NCBI GenBank assembly: GCA_001599755.1
Contig: BCHX01000001.1
Coordinates: forward strand, 3,782,001 to 3,846,000
DNA length: 64,000 bases
Direction: 5' to 3'
Origin: Gliomastix tumulicola
Taxonomy: Eukaryota; Ascomycota; Sordariomycetes; Hypocreales; Bionectriaceae
Shown: positions 33,615 through 42,608 of the stretch, piece after piece
How positions within the stretch are numbered: the first letter of the stretch is position 1
Layout of the letters: every line of letters begins with the position of its first letter
Translations under genes and position numbers: made by a program
The notes under the pieces: model-generated
The model's input: only the letters and a program-made list of their open reading frames with translations
The model's database searches: none
Told to the model about the DNA's origin: nothing

Positions 33615-35192
33615 GATGGGCAGACGTTGGGGCTGGAAGATGAATGGATAGGATGGGACGACTGGATTGGACAGAGTGCTGTCTGTGTATGTGCTCTGAT
33701 GTGACGATCACGCCATGAATGAGACAGGCGGGAAGAAGGGTGAGAGACAAGATGAGGGGGGGTTTTGGGGGAGGAGGAGAATAAAGCAAAGCAGCGACAA
33801 AAAGAGACGATGTTACACGGCGAGGGGAAGTGAGGCGTGTGACTGGCTACGTAGGTACGTGCCTTTTTACATCGAACCTTGTCTTGCCATTCACCGCATC
33901 GTGGCGGCGTCAAGCGAGCTCTGTCTGGACTGGTGTTCTCGGATAAGGGGATTGGATCCAATTTGTGCCCTGCGAGACCCAATCACGATGGGCGTATTCC
34001 CGTCTCCAAAGGAGTCAAGAGAGAAGCACACGCCTCCCAGCAATGGGGAAAACAGGGAGTCGGTTGGTCGGGGCGGCCCCCAACCAGGCCAACGAGAGCC
34101 CTGTCAGCTGATGGCTTCTCTTTTAGGATCGTCGGGAGCAAGCTTTACATCAGGCCTCTCTCAAGGCCACCCCGAAGTCAGCTCCTCTTCCTGCAAGGGG
34201 GGGCGTTGGAGGGAGGGGGTGTGCTGTTCGCGTGCATCCGTCGCTAGCCTACGGCAAGGTCGTCCTAGGCCTTACATCACTGGCAGAGAACAAGGGCACG
34301 CGATCCCGGGTTGGGCTCCGTTGAGCACGGGCACACACACACACAACGTCTGACGTGGTGGCTCCGATGGAGGGAGGCAACGTCAGGTCGGGGGTTGTTT
34401 AGTGCGAGGAACCGACCCAATGATGGAGCACGGCACTTGATGGGTTGATGTAATGGTTGCGGCGTAGTGTGACATGTTCTGGACGAAGGAGGCCTGAGGT
34501 TGCATTATCATCATGACCACATTCGGGCCAGAAGTGGGCAGGAGGGAGCCGGGGCCTGACGAGCCTCCATTTCCTCCAGCGGCTTCCGGTTGCATTGGCC
34601 CTACCTACAGACCAGACCCTGGACTCATGTCGGTGAAGGCCGGCCGAAGGTGTAGCGACTTGGAGACCGGATGCGCTGTCTTGGTATCCATGCCGTTGTT
34701 CTTGTTCGGGGAGCAGAGGAGGGGCGGGCCAGGAGGGGCATCCGGGGGTGACTTATCGGAAATTCTTATCAGCGGTTGCTTATCGATAAGACGCGCTCTC
34801 GCGTTGCTCGGCAACGAGTCCAAATATGGGGCTCGTTATGAAAGTCGCAATGGATGATCCCTGGCAGGACGCCCAGTCCTAAGCGCTGAGAGTATCTCTG
34901 TTGATTTGCTTCCGCTGTTAGCATATTCATGCCAAATTTTTGGAATTTTGCTTCATCTATTGTTCTGAGCGTGCTTCTGTTCGTTCTGTGACGCGCAATT
35001 CACTGGGCTACTACACAATAAGTATTCATTGTTGATTGCTTCTCGCTGTCTCGAGCCCCGACTTCCCACGACTGAAACACTGAGTCAATCTTCATCTCAA
35101 CTGGTATGCACCGTCTCGCCTCCACGAGGCTCTCCGCGAATGCATGTAGACTAATTTTTCTGCTCAAGGTCTCTCATACCAGCACAGGCACC
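33615..35192. other. 1.6-kb divergent intergenic region
   Basis: Lies between the starts of the luciferase-domain gene and the DUF3405 gene. It has a short CA repeat at 34330-34344 and two GATAAG-type motifs near 34755-34790 (TTATCGGA, TTATCAG, TTATCGAT). The last part holds a probable leader intron of the DUF3405 gene. No gene is supported. Confidence 0.5.
35104..35187 (+). other. Probable 5' untranslated intron of the DUF3405 gene
   Basis: A GTATGC donor at 35104, a GACTAAT branch site followed by a T run, and a CACAG acceptor at 35187 frame an 84-bp intron. If spliced, the upstream in-frame ATG at 35106 is removed and translation starts at 35193. Confidence 0.6.
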
Positions 35193-37748
35193 ATGGGCCT
35201 GTTTCGCGGCCGCGACGAGCGGCTGCCAGTCTACGAGCGGACGGGCTCGCCCTCCAAGGAACGATATTCAGACGACGACTACTCCGACTACTCCTCTGAC
35301 GATGATTACGACCATGACCGCTACCCCTCGCGGCACTCTGCTGGGTCGTCCAGAAACACCTCCGGCTCGCTGGCCAGCAGCGTGCCGATGCTCCCCCGGA
35401 GTCGGCAGGCCGCCCCGAAACGGATCGCCAGCGTCTACCCGTACCGACTCCCCACAAAGGTCACACGATACCTCTTCTTCGGTGTCGTGGGCTTCCTGGT
35501 CCTCATGATCATGAGCCTCGTCCGCGCCAGCCAGGTAGAGAACTGGAAAATTGCGAACGGCAAGACGGAGTCGAGGCCAGCACCTCCACCCTTGTGGGAG
35601 CGTTTCCAGTTTATCGAGAGATACTATGGCGGCATCAGGACCCTTGTCCCGTTCGAGGACAGCAAGCCCGAGTATCCCCCCACCAACGACCACGCCCAGG
35701 AGGCCGCACCTCGTGACGCGCCCGTCGAGACCACCCGCACCAGCTACCCTTGGACCGAGTACCCCGGCCGAGTGGAGGAGGAAGGAATGAAGGAATGCTT
35801 CATCGACCAAGCCGGGAGGGTCCGCGTGCCATCTCTCCATTACTACCAGGGCCGCCCTCTTGGTTTCCCTCGCAGCGTCGCTGGGTCGTATGAGGTTCTG
35901 GATCTGCCCGAAGACATCTGCTTTGAAAGATTTGGCCGGTTCGGGCCTTATGGCTTTGGATATTCTCTCAAGAGCGGCGGTCTCGGTACTGGTGAGAACG
36001 GCGAGAGCGAGGGATCTGCTGCCGTCTGGTCATCCACTCCCAAGGTCGATTTCCGAAATGTCAACTGGGCCGAGGTCCAGCGCAGGTGTTATCAAGCCAA
36101 CTCCGCCCGCTTCCATCCTCTTCCCGAAAAGACGTCTAGACCGCACGGCTTCTACATTGGTGCCGACGAGTCGCTGTCGAGTTCGGCTGTGGTCTCGAAG
36201 AGAGACACCACCCAAGAGGTTGACGAGCTTGAGACAGACGTTCCAGTTGCGAGGAATGGGTCTGCTACTTTTACTAAGAGTTCAGAGCCCGAAACTGAGC
36301 CTGAAACCGAGTCCGCAGTCGAGCCCGTTGAAAAGAAGTCGCGGACAGCTGTTGTCATCCGATGCTTCGATGAGTACCTGTTCCGGGAAGATGATATTGC
36401 CACCATTCGGTCAATGATTACAGAGCTAGCTCTATCATCCGGTGGTCGGTATGATGTTCACCTCCTGATCCAGGTCAGAAACGACGCTGCGCATCCTATC
36501 TGGGCCGACCACGAGGCCTACGAGCGCCGTATCCGGGACACTATCCCAGAGGAGTTCCGTGGCCTGGTCACGCTTTGGACAGAGACCCAGATGCTGTCGC
36601 TCTACCAGGGCATCTATGACCTGTATAGTCGCGGCCCGGACCTGCCCGTCCATGGTGTCTACCGTGGTCTCTCGATGGCGATGCAATACTTTGCCTACAT
36701 GCACCCCGAGTACGAATATTTCTGGCAGTGGGAGATGGATGTTCGGTACACTGGACACCACTACGACTTCTTTACCAAGCTGGAGCAATGGGCCAAGGCT
36801 CAGCCACGTAAGGGTCAGTGGGAGCGCAATGCCCGCTTCTACTTCCCGGATGTCCACGGCACATGGGAAGATTTCTCCCATATGGCCCGCGTCCAGAGCG
36901 AGATGGGCGTCGCCGGAGCAGACAACGTGTGGAAGAATGTCCCTGGTCTTGAGGATCCTGAGAGGCCCAAGGAGAGGAAGTCTATCTGGGGTCCTCAGCG
37001 CCCCGCGGACAGCGACGACTGGTTCGAGCCAGGAAACGATCCGATCCCTCCTGCAGGCGGTCCTGAGGGCGACAAGTACCAATGGGGTGTTGGAGAGGAG
37101 GCTGACTATATCTCTCTTAACCCCATGTTCGATCCCGAGGGCACCAGCTGGCTTCTCAAGGATGATATCACGGGCTTCAACCGGACTGCTAGCTCGCTCC
37201 CTCGCCGTGCGAGCATCATCACTGCCTCTCGCATGTCTCGACGTCTGCTTTTGACGATGCACAAGATGACGGCGTACAAGAAGCAGTTTGCATTCCCCGA
37301 GATGTGGCCCGCCACCGTCGCGCTGCAACACGGGCTGAAGGCGGTGTACGCGCCTCATCCTATTTATGTCGACCGCAAGTGGCCCGTCGACTTCATGTCA
37401 CAGAAGTTCAATGCTGGGAAGGACGGGTCCAGCGGTGGATCACGCACCAGCGTCTTCGGTGACGGCGAGCACAACATGAAGGGCCTGTCGTGGTTCTACA
37501 ACTCAGGCTTTGCACCCAACTTGTACCGGCGATGGCTCGGTCTGAAGGTGAACAACGACGGAGGGGACGAGTTTGAGACGACGAAGGACGAGAGCAAGAA
37601 GGGTGGCTCTGTGGGCGAGATGGCTGGAGGCGAGGGAAGGATGTGTCTCCCCCCGATGCTGCTGCATCCCGTTAAGGAGGTCGAGCTTCCCGTTGAGGCT
37701 CCGCCGGAAGAGGGCGAGGTTATTCCAGAGTCTGATCCGGCATCATAG
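35193..37748 (+). CDS. DUF3405 type II membrane protein (851 aa)
   Basis: The chosen start is the ATG at 35193 (MGLFRGRDERLPVYERTG), because the in-frame ATG at 35106 sits inside a likely leader intron. A Ser/Asp/Tyr-rich cytosolic tail leads to one membrane helix at about residues 92-110 (YLFFGVVGFLVLMIMSLV). The lumenal part, from about residue 380, is the fungal DUF3405 domain: TAVVIRCFDEYLFREDDIA, then AMQYFAYMHPEYEYFWQWE and MDVRYTGHHYDFF, and late aromatic blocks. The arrangement of an alpha/beta N-terminal strand set and the EYFWQWEMD acidic cluster suggests a Golgi glycosyltransferase fold, but no activity is established for the family. A glutamate-rich insert lies at about 385-400 (EPETEPETES). 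Intronless coding region. Family assignment is confident, function open. Confidence 0.88.
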   Translation: MGLFRGRDERLPVYERTGSPSKERYSDDDYSDYSSDDDYDHDRYPSRHSAGSSRNTSGSLASSVPMLPRSRQAAPKRIASVYPYRLPTKVTRYLFFGVVGFLVLMIMSLVRASQVENWKIANGKTESRPAPPPLWERFQFIERYYGGIRTLVPFEDSKPEYPPTNDHAQEAAPRDAPVETTRTSYPWTEYPGRVEEEGMKECFIDQAGRVRVPSLHYYQGRPLGFPRSVAGSYEVLDLPEDICFERFGRFGPYGFGYSLKSGGLGTGENGESEGSAAVWSSTPKVDFRNVNWAEVQRRCYQANSARFHPLPEKTSRPHGFYIGADESLSSSAVVSKRDTTQEVDELETDVPVARNGSATFTKSSEPETEPETESAVEPVEKKSRTAVVIRCFDEYLFREDDIATIRSMITELALSSGGRYDVHLLIQVRNDAAHPIWADHEAYERRIRDTIPEEFRGLVTLWTETQMLSLYQGIYDLYSRGPDLPVHGVYRGLSMAMQYFAYMHPEYEYFWQWEMDVRYTGHHYDFFTKLEQWAKAQPRKGQWERNARFYFPDVHGTWEDFSHMARVQSEMGVAGADNVWKNVPGLEDPERPKERKSIWGPQRPADSDDWFEPGNDPIPPAGGPEGDKYQWGVGEEADYISLNPMFDPEGTSWLLKDDITGFNRTASSLPRRASIITASRMSRRLLLTMHKMTAYKKQFAFPEMWPATVALQHGLKAVYAPHPIYVDRKWPVDFMSQKFNAGKDGSSGGSRTSVFGDGEHNMKGLSWFYNSGFAPNLYRRWLGLKVNNDGGDEFETTKDESKKGGSVGEMAGGEGRMCLPPMLLHPVKEVELPVEAPPEEGEVIPESDPAS

Positions 37749-38028
37749 CTGACTCGTGTTTGGTTACTCCATATTGATGATAGATCTGGGATGATGTTGT
37801 AGATATATTTTGCTCTAGCATATGGCGTTTTATGATTCTGGTTGGGTTTTTGGAAAGACCTGGATATATATAAGCATATTTATATTGCCTTCTACCGTTT
37901 CTTCTCACTCACTGCGAAGCTGTCTGATGGTGATATGGACTTGCGTTATCGACATGCAGCCTCGATCCAAGGAATATAGGACACATTCGCTCCGAATCAA
38001 CCAATGAGCGATCGAGAAGCTCCTACAC

Positions 38029-38103
38029 GGTTTCGTAGTCTAGCTGGTTTATGGCATCTCGCTAACACCGAGAAGGTCCCCGGTTCAAGCCCGGGCGAAA
38101 TCA
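38029..38103 (+). tRNA. tRNA-Val (anticodon AAC)
   Basis: The acceptor arm pairs GGTTTCG with CGAAATC, followed by discriminator A at 38103. The anticodon arm is TCTCG-CTAACAC-CGAGA, placing AAC at the anticodon (valine, GTT codons). The T arm is CCCGG-TTCAAGC-CCGGG and contains the B box GGTTCAAGCC. There is no intron. A T6 run at 38106-38111 is the expected RNA polymerase III terminator. Confidence 0.95.
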
Positions 38104-38105
38104 TG

Positions 38106-38111
38106 TTTTTT
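38106..38111 (+). terminator. RNA polymerase III T-run terminator
   Basis: Six consecutive T residues start three bases after the tRNA-Val discriminator base, the usual Pol III termination signal. Confidence 0.8.
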
Positions 38112-38591
38112 GCGCTTTTTGGATGGCGCGCCGTAGGCAATTTCCTTTTTATCGTCGTTGTGGGTGACTATCGTGACGTTCGGGGCGGAGGCGGAGGGGC
38201 GGCCAGATGAAAAGGGTCCGTGGTGGAGCTTTGGACGGGCTGTATTGTAAGAGGTAGAAGAGCGTGGGGAGAAAGAAGAAAGAAGGGTGTTCAGACTTGT
38301 TGAAATTTCACATGTTGATGGTATGAATAGACAGGTAGGTAGGTAGGTATCCAACATGATCTCACAACAAGGAGGCTCTTGAAGGAGTTGCTTGGTTGTC
38401 CAAGTGCTTGCTTCTCTTACAACTACATGCGCCCCAGCTTTTGTTCATGCCTTGCCTCCCTTTCTGGCCTTCCCGGCATCCCAACAGTGATCCCAACCAA
38501 TGTGTTCCCATATACGCCGGCATCAAAGTGTGTTTTGTATAAAAGAGAAAAATCGAAACATGGCTGCCCTTCGAAACGGCAAAATATCCCC

Positions 38592-39378
38592 TTACACTAC
38601 CCGCTTGACCTCGAAGAAACGGCGCAGCCACCAGACCTGGAACAGGGACTCTCCAATGACGATACCGATGACAAACAGATTCCACCACTTGACGCGGGCG
38701 TTGGTGCTCTCGGCCGTGTTGCGGTGGGTGCGCTCGCGGATGACGATGTACTGCTGCTCGTCCTTGACCTGGTCGATCAGCTCGGACAGAGTGCGGACTG
38801 GGACAGTCACGTTAGCTTTTCCTGGTCGTCGACATTCAAGGCACGTGGATGCTTGTACGTACTCTCCTTCTCCAGAGGGTCGGACGGCATGTCCGCCTCG
38901 TTGACGTAGACGACACCGTGGACGTTGAACGAGACCTCCTTGCTGTTGGCGTTCCAATGCTGGTTCCCGAAGCAGTAGGCGAACTTGCCATCCTGCTTAG
39001 CCGTGAATGTGTAGTCGCCTGACGTGACCGACTTCTCGTTGAACTCGTACTGGCTCGCCGGGTTGATGATCTGTTCGGAAGAAAACCATACGTTAACACA
39101 CCACGTGTCTCTCCCCTCCCTATCCACCACCCCTTTGCGATTTGCGAAAAGCTGTCGCCTGCGATGTGTAGTCATACCCAGAAGTCAATCTCGAGGTTGC
39201 CTGCCGACCCGAACTCCCTGTCGCCGACCTGGAAGGTCACGGACATGGTGTCGTCCTTGTGGAGCTCCTCGTAGAAGCACTCGACGCCGTGGGCGCTGAG
39301 GCCGATGTTGTGGGCGGATGCAGCCTGGAAGGCCACCGCCGCAGCGAGGAGGGACCTGGCCGCGGTGAACAGACGCAT
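38592..39378 (-). CDS. EMP24: p24-family cargo receptor Emp24 (P24B)
   Basis: Exons 39178-39378, 38863-39070 and 38592-38797 encode 204 aa. A cleavable signal peptide (about residues 1-21, LFTAARSLLAAAVAFQAASA) leads to the GOLD domain with its two conserved cysteines (VECFYEELHKDD and FAYCFGNQHW). A coiled coil (IRTLSELIDQVKDEQQYIV, then RERTHRNTAESTNARVKWW) precedes a single C-terminal membrane helix. The cytosolic tail RRFFEVKRVV carries the FF-type COPII signal and C-terminal valines typical of this subfamily. p24 proteins cycle between ER and Golgi and load GPI-anchored cargo into COPII vesicles. Introns of 107 and 65 bp have GTATGA and GTACGT donors. Head to head with ARF1, 1.45 kb apart. 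Subfamily choice rests on the tail and is likely. Confidence 0.92.
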
Positions 39379-40829
39379 CTTTGTGTGTTGCTGCTGCCCT
39401 TTGGGAGGAAGGGGGTTCGTCTTCGATGCGCCGTCGGGCTAGGGGGAGGGAGTGTTGAAGAGCAATTGGCGGTTTTGGTGGTTTGATGCTCTGTATGCTT
39501 TTCTGGGGTTGGCTGTCCCTAATTGACACCTTTGCGGTTCAGTTGTCGTTGGCTGGAATGCGCTATGCCTGTTGAGGCTTGCTCGCGGTGTGGCTAGTGC
39601 CGGTACCTGCTCAGGAAGCAGCCACAGTGTTCCTCCAAGGTTCCAAGGTTTTCCCGGTCCGCGACTGGCAGCAGGGGCGAAATCGGTTGCGCGAATCAGC
39701 TGGTGGAGCTGGCCGTATCACTGAAAAGGAGGTCTGTTATTATGGAGTACGTGGCGAGGTATCCATCGCACTGTATCGGCCCAGTAGCTTATCAGCAGCT
39801 CGCAGGACCGTTGAGGACAGTTTTACTGGTTGGTTTTAGCGGTGTTCGCTGATAGCGCCAGCGGACGTGGTCAGTGCCATCAGGTGGCTGCCTCTAAGAG
39901 CGGGTCCATGCCCCCCCCCCCCAAGTGACTCCCCTACAGGCTTCCAGGAGGCTGCTACAGGCACCTGTAAGTTGCTGTAATCCACAGTGCTGGCACATCG
40001 TTGGTGGGCGAGGCCGACAACCTTGCCATTCGCCATTACCTAAACAATTTTCTTCCTTCCCAGGACCTCCTCGCCCCTCCGACATCTTGGACCATCAATT
40101 ACAATTCTGTCTCTGGTGTCTAACCCTTTTCACACCGACTCCCGCCCACTCTCACGACGACCCCTTCCGCCCTGATCCTCCGTGTTCAACGCTGAGGATT
40201 ATACTCGACGAAGCGTAAGTTGCACCATGCGCACGGCAGACCTCGCTGCTCTCCCTTTTCTTCACACCCGCCCCTTTGTCCCCCCTCCCCCGTGCGCGCG
40301 CGTGAGCGTGGCTGGGCGGCCAGCAGATCGGGGCGAGGGAATCCCCAAAAAATGCACCGTCGCCGCCCGCCGCCCCCTCCGTGATGCCCATCCCGCAGCG
40401 GGCAGAGCGAGGGAAAAGCGGCAGCCTAGAAATGTATTCCCACCCCTTTCGAAGCGTCCAGCCTGCCTTGGAGATGTGTCCTCTGCTCCGCGCACGATGC
40501 ATAAGAAGAGGACTTGCTGGCGAACGTTTCGTTTGGGGAGAGAGGACAAAGGGCGGCCCCTACAGGAAAAGGCAGAAGCAAAAAAAAAAAACGACTCGAG
40601 TTCAATTGAGTTCGCTTGCTCCCCCAAACTCGCCTTCGTGTCAACCAACTTCTTCCTCTTTTCTCGCTTGCTTCCACTACAGCCCATCGGTCGTTCGCTC
40701 GAAGAAATCATCAAAAGCTAACTCGTCATCGCGCGGCAATTAGGTGCAGTCTTTGTTGACCCCGTCACCCCTTTCCCCCCGGTCTACTTTCGCCCGTTTG
40801 TCCCAAGGCTCACCGCCTAAGTCGCAATC
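39379..40829. promoter_or_regulatory. Divergent promoter region EMP24 / ARF1
   Basis: Both promoters lie in this 1.45-kb stretch. The right part is the ARF1 leader with a probable intron (40215-40682). A 10-base C run is near 39909-39922. A 179-aa open frame inside the leader intron has no domain and is not called. Confidence 0.5.
40215..40682 (+). other. Probable 5' untranslated intron of ARF1
   Basis: A strong GTAAGT donor at 40215 and a CACTACAG acceptor ending at 40682, preceded by a pyrimidine-rich stretch, suggest a 468-bp leader intron upstream of the ARF1 ATG at 40830. Confidence 0.5.
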
Positions 40830-41693
40830 ATGGGTCTCGCCTTTTCCAAGATCTTTGATAAGCTATGGGGGAAGAAGGAGATGCGAATTCTGATGGTCGG
40901 TCTTGATGCCGCCGGTAAAACCACCATCCTCTACAAGCTCAAGCTTGGTGAAATCGTCACCACCATCCCTACCATCGGTATGCCCACCCGCAAATCATCT
41001 TCAGTCGCCATCACACCCGCCTGTCGGATCCGACAGGCGGGTCACATGGGACTTTTGGGGGAAAATCCCACACTGCAGACGCACGAATACTGACCGCATC
41101 CTCCCCCCCGGCGCGCAGGCTTCAACGTCGAGACGGTCGAGTACAAGAACATCCAGTTCACCGTGTGGGATGTCGGTGGTCAGGACAAGATCCGACCCCT
41201 GTGGAGGCACTACTTCCAGAACACCCAGGGTATCATCTTCGTCGTCGACTCCAACGATCGTGACCGTATCGTTGAGGCTCGTGAGGAGCTCCAGCGCATG
41301 CTCAACGAGGACGAGCTGCGGGATGCCATTCTCCTGGTCTTCGCCAACAAGCAGGATCTGCCCGTATGTCCCCACCTGAAATACTCGATCGGAATCGTGT
41401 GACGAGAGGGAAACACATTGAAGCTGACACATTCTTCTTCTACCAGAACGCCATGAACGCTGCTGAGATCACAGACAAGCTCGGACTCCACAGCCTGCGC
41501 CAGCGCGCCTGGGTAAGCCTCTTCCTCTCCCTCTCTCTCTCTCTCTCTCTTTCTCCGCCCTCGGCCGACCGACACATGCTAATCCTGCATCCTCCTACAG
41601 TACATCCAGTCCACCTGCGCTACTTCCGGAGATGGTCTGTACGAGGGTCTCGAGTGGCTCGCCACTACCCTCCGCAAGGCGGGTCACCAGTAG
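40830..41693 (+). CDS. ARF1: ADP-ribosylation factor Arf1
   Basis: Arf1 is the small GTPase that recruits COPI and clathrin adaptors to Golgi membranes. Exons 40830-40977, 41119-41363, 41447-41512 and 41601-41693 encode 183 aa, close to the standard length. Gly2 in MGLAFSKIFDKLWG is the N-myristoylation site with its amphipathic helix. The P-loop is GLDAAGKT (24-31), switch 1 ends IPTIGFNVETVEYKN, the switch 2 motif is WDVGGQDKIRPLWRHY and the base-binding motif is NKQD. The donors are GTATGC, GTATGT and GTAAGC. Intron 1 contains a 28-bp perfect palindrome and intron 3 a CT repeat. The sequence is of class I Arf type, not Arl. Very secure. Confidence 0.97.
41015..41042. repeat. 28-bp perfect palindrome in ARF1 intron 1
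   Basis: A self-complementary 28-bp sequence, centred on GGATCC with arms ACCCGCCTGTC and GACAGGCGGGT, lies 37 bases into the 141-bp intron. In RNA it could form a long hairpin that brings the donor and acceptor closer. Confidence 0.9.
41531..41550. repeat. CT dinucleotide repeat in ARF1 intron 3
   Basis: Ten CT units with flanking pyrimidines lie inside the third intron. A second CT run is in the 3' untranslated region near 41941-41970. Confidence 0.9.
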
Positions 41694-42608
41694 AGGATTC
41701 AATAGAAGGACCTCTCGCAGCAGCAGCAGTAACGCACCGGCATCCATCTTCTCACCCTCTGCTCTCCCTGCCACGTACTCTATCGCGCGCTCTCTCTCTC
41801 CAGGCAACGAGGTTTCGGTTGTAATTTGCACAGTTATTGGGGGAAAATCAATCGAGAATCAGTTGATAAACCACGTTGTCCGCATCCCGTCTTGCCCGTC
41901 GCTTTAGAAGGGGGCTCTCGTGTCTCCCTCTCTTCTCCCCCTTTCTCTCTCTCTCTCTCTCCTCTCTCTCTTGGTGCCTGTTCGCTTTCTGATGGGGGAA
42001 CCGACATGTGCGTTTTGGAAGAAAAGACTCAGAACTCAGTGTGAGGGACGGAGGCGTCTTGGGAAGCTACAAATTTGTACAAAGGGGAGTCGACTCGTTT
42101 TATCACATTTTTTATTTGCCAATGGGTTTTCGTCTACGTGTCTGTGCCCAGTCGTATGTACATGAAATCTGCTTGCTCGTATAATATTGCGTAGACTGTA
42201 GTAATAGGGTGAGTGAAAGTAAGCCAAGAGCGGTGACGGTGCGGCAACTTCTCCAGGCTCCATCTACCTCGGCTTGGCCAGTGCCACATCATGCTTACCA
42301 CGATCACGCGACACCCTTTACAGCCAAAGCTGGCTCAGACTGTGCCATGATTCTACATTCCATAGCAAACCCCCATAAACAAGCAAGCTATGCTCATAAG
42401 AATTTAGTCAAGCGTGACAGTTCACGTCCAAATCGGACTCCTTTTCAAACACACACGATTGAAGTATAGTAAATAGTTTGACATATCATTACAGTAGGGT
42501 ATCTAAAAGGAGAGGAGCACTACCAAGGTAGGGTATGGAGACATTATCATCGGATATACAGCGGTGTAGTACATAGAACAAAGATCATTTTTACACATCA
42601 AGGCCGCC
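41694..42608. other. Convergent intergenic region (ARF1 / HSP78)
   Basis: Contains 3' untranslated regions of two convergent genes, including a CT-rich tract near 41941-41970. No gene is supported. Confidence 0.5.

Larger units (their letters stand above)
37749..38591. other. Intergenic region containing a tRNA gene
   Basis: Apart from tRNA-Val at 38029-38103, this holds 3' untranslated regions of the convergent flanking genes and a short GGTA repeat near 38333-38348. Confidence 0.55.

Noticed and set aside
35106..35192. Upstream in-frame ATG extending the DUF3405 protein by 29 residues
   Set aside because: The segment lies in a probable 5' untranslated intron with donor, branch and acceptor; the extension is not protein-like for a type II leader.
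40182..40721. 179-aa open frame upstream of ARF1
   Set aside because: It lies almost wholly in a probable leader intron, lacks any domain and crosses the strong splice signals.
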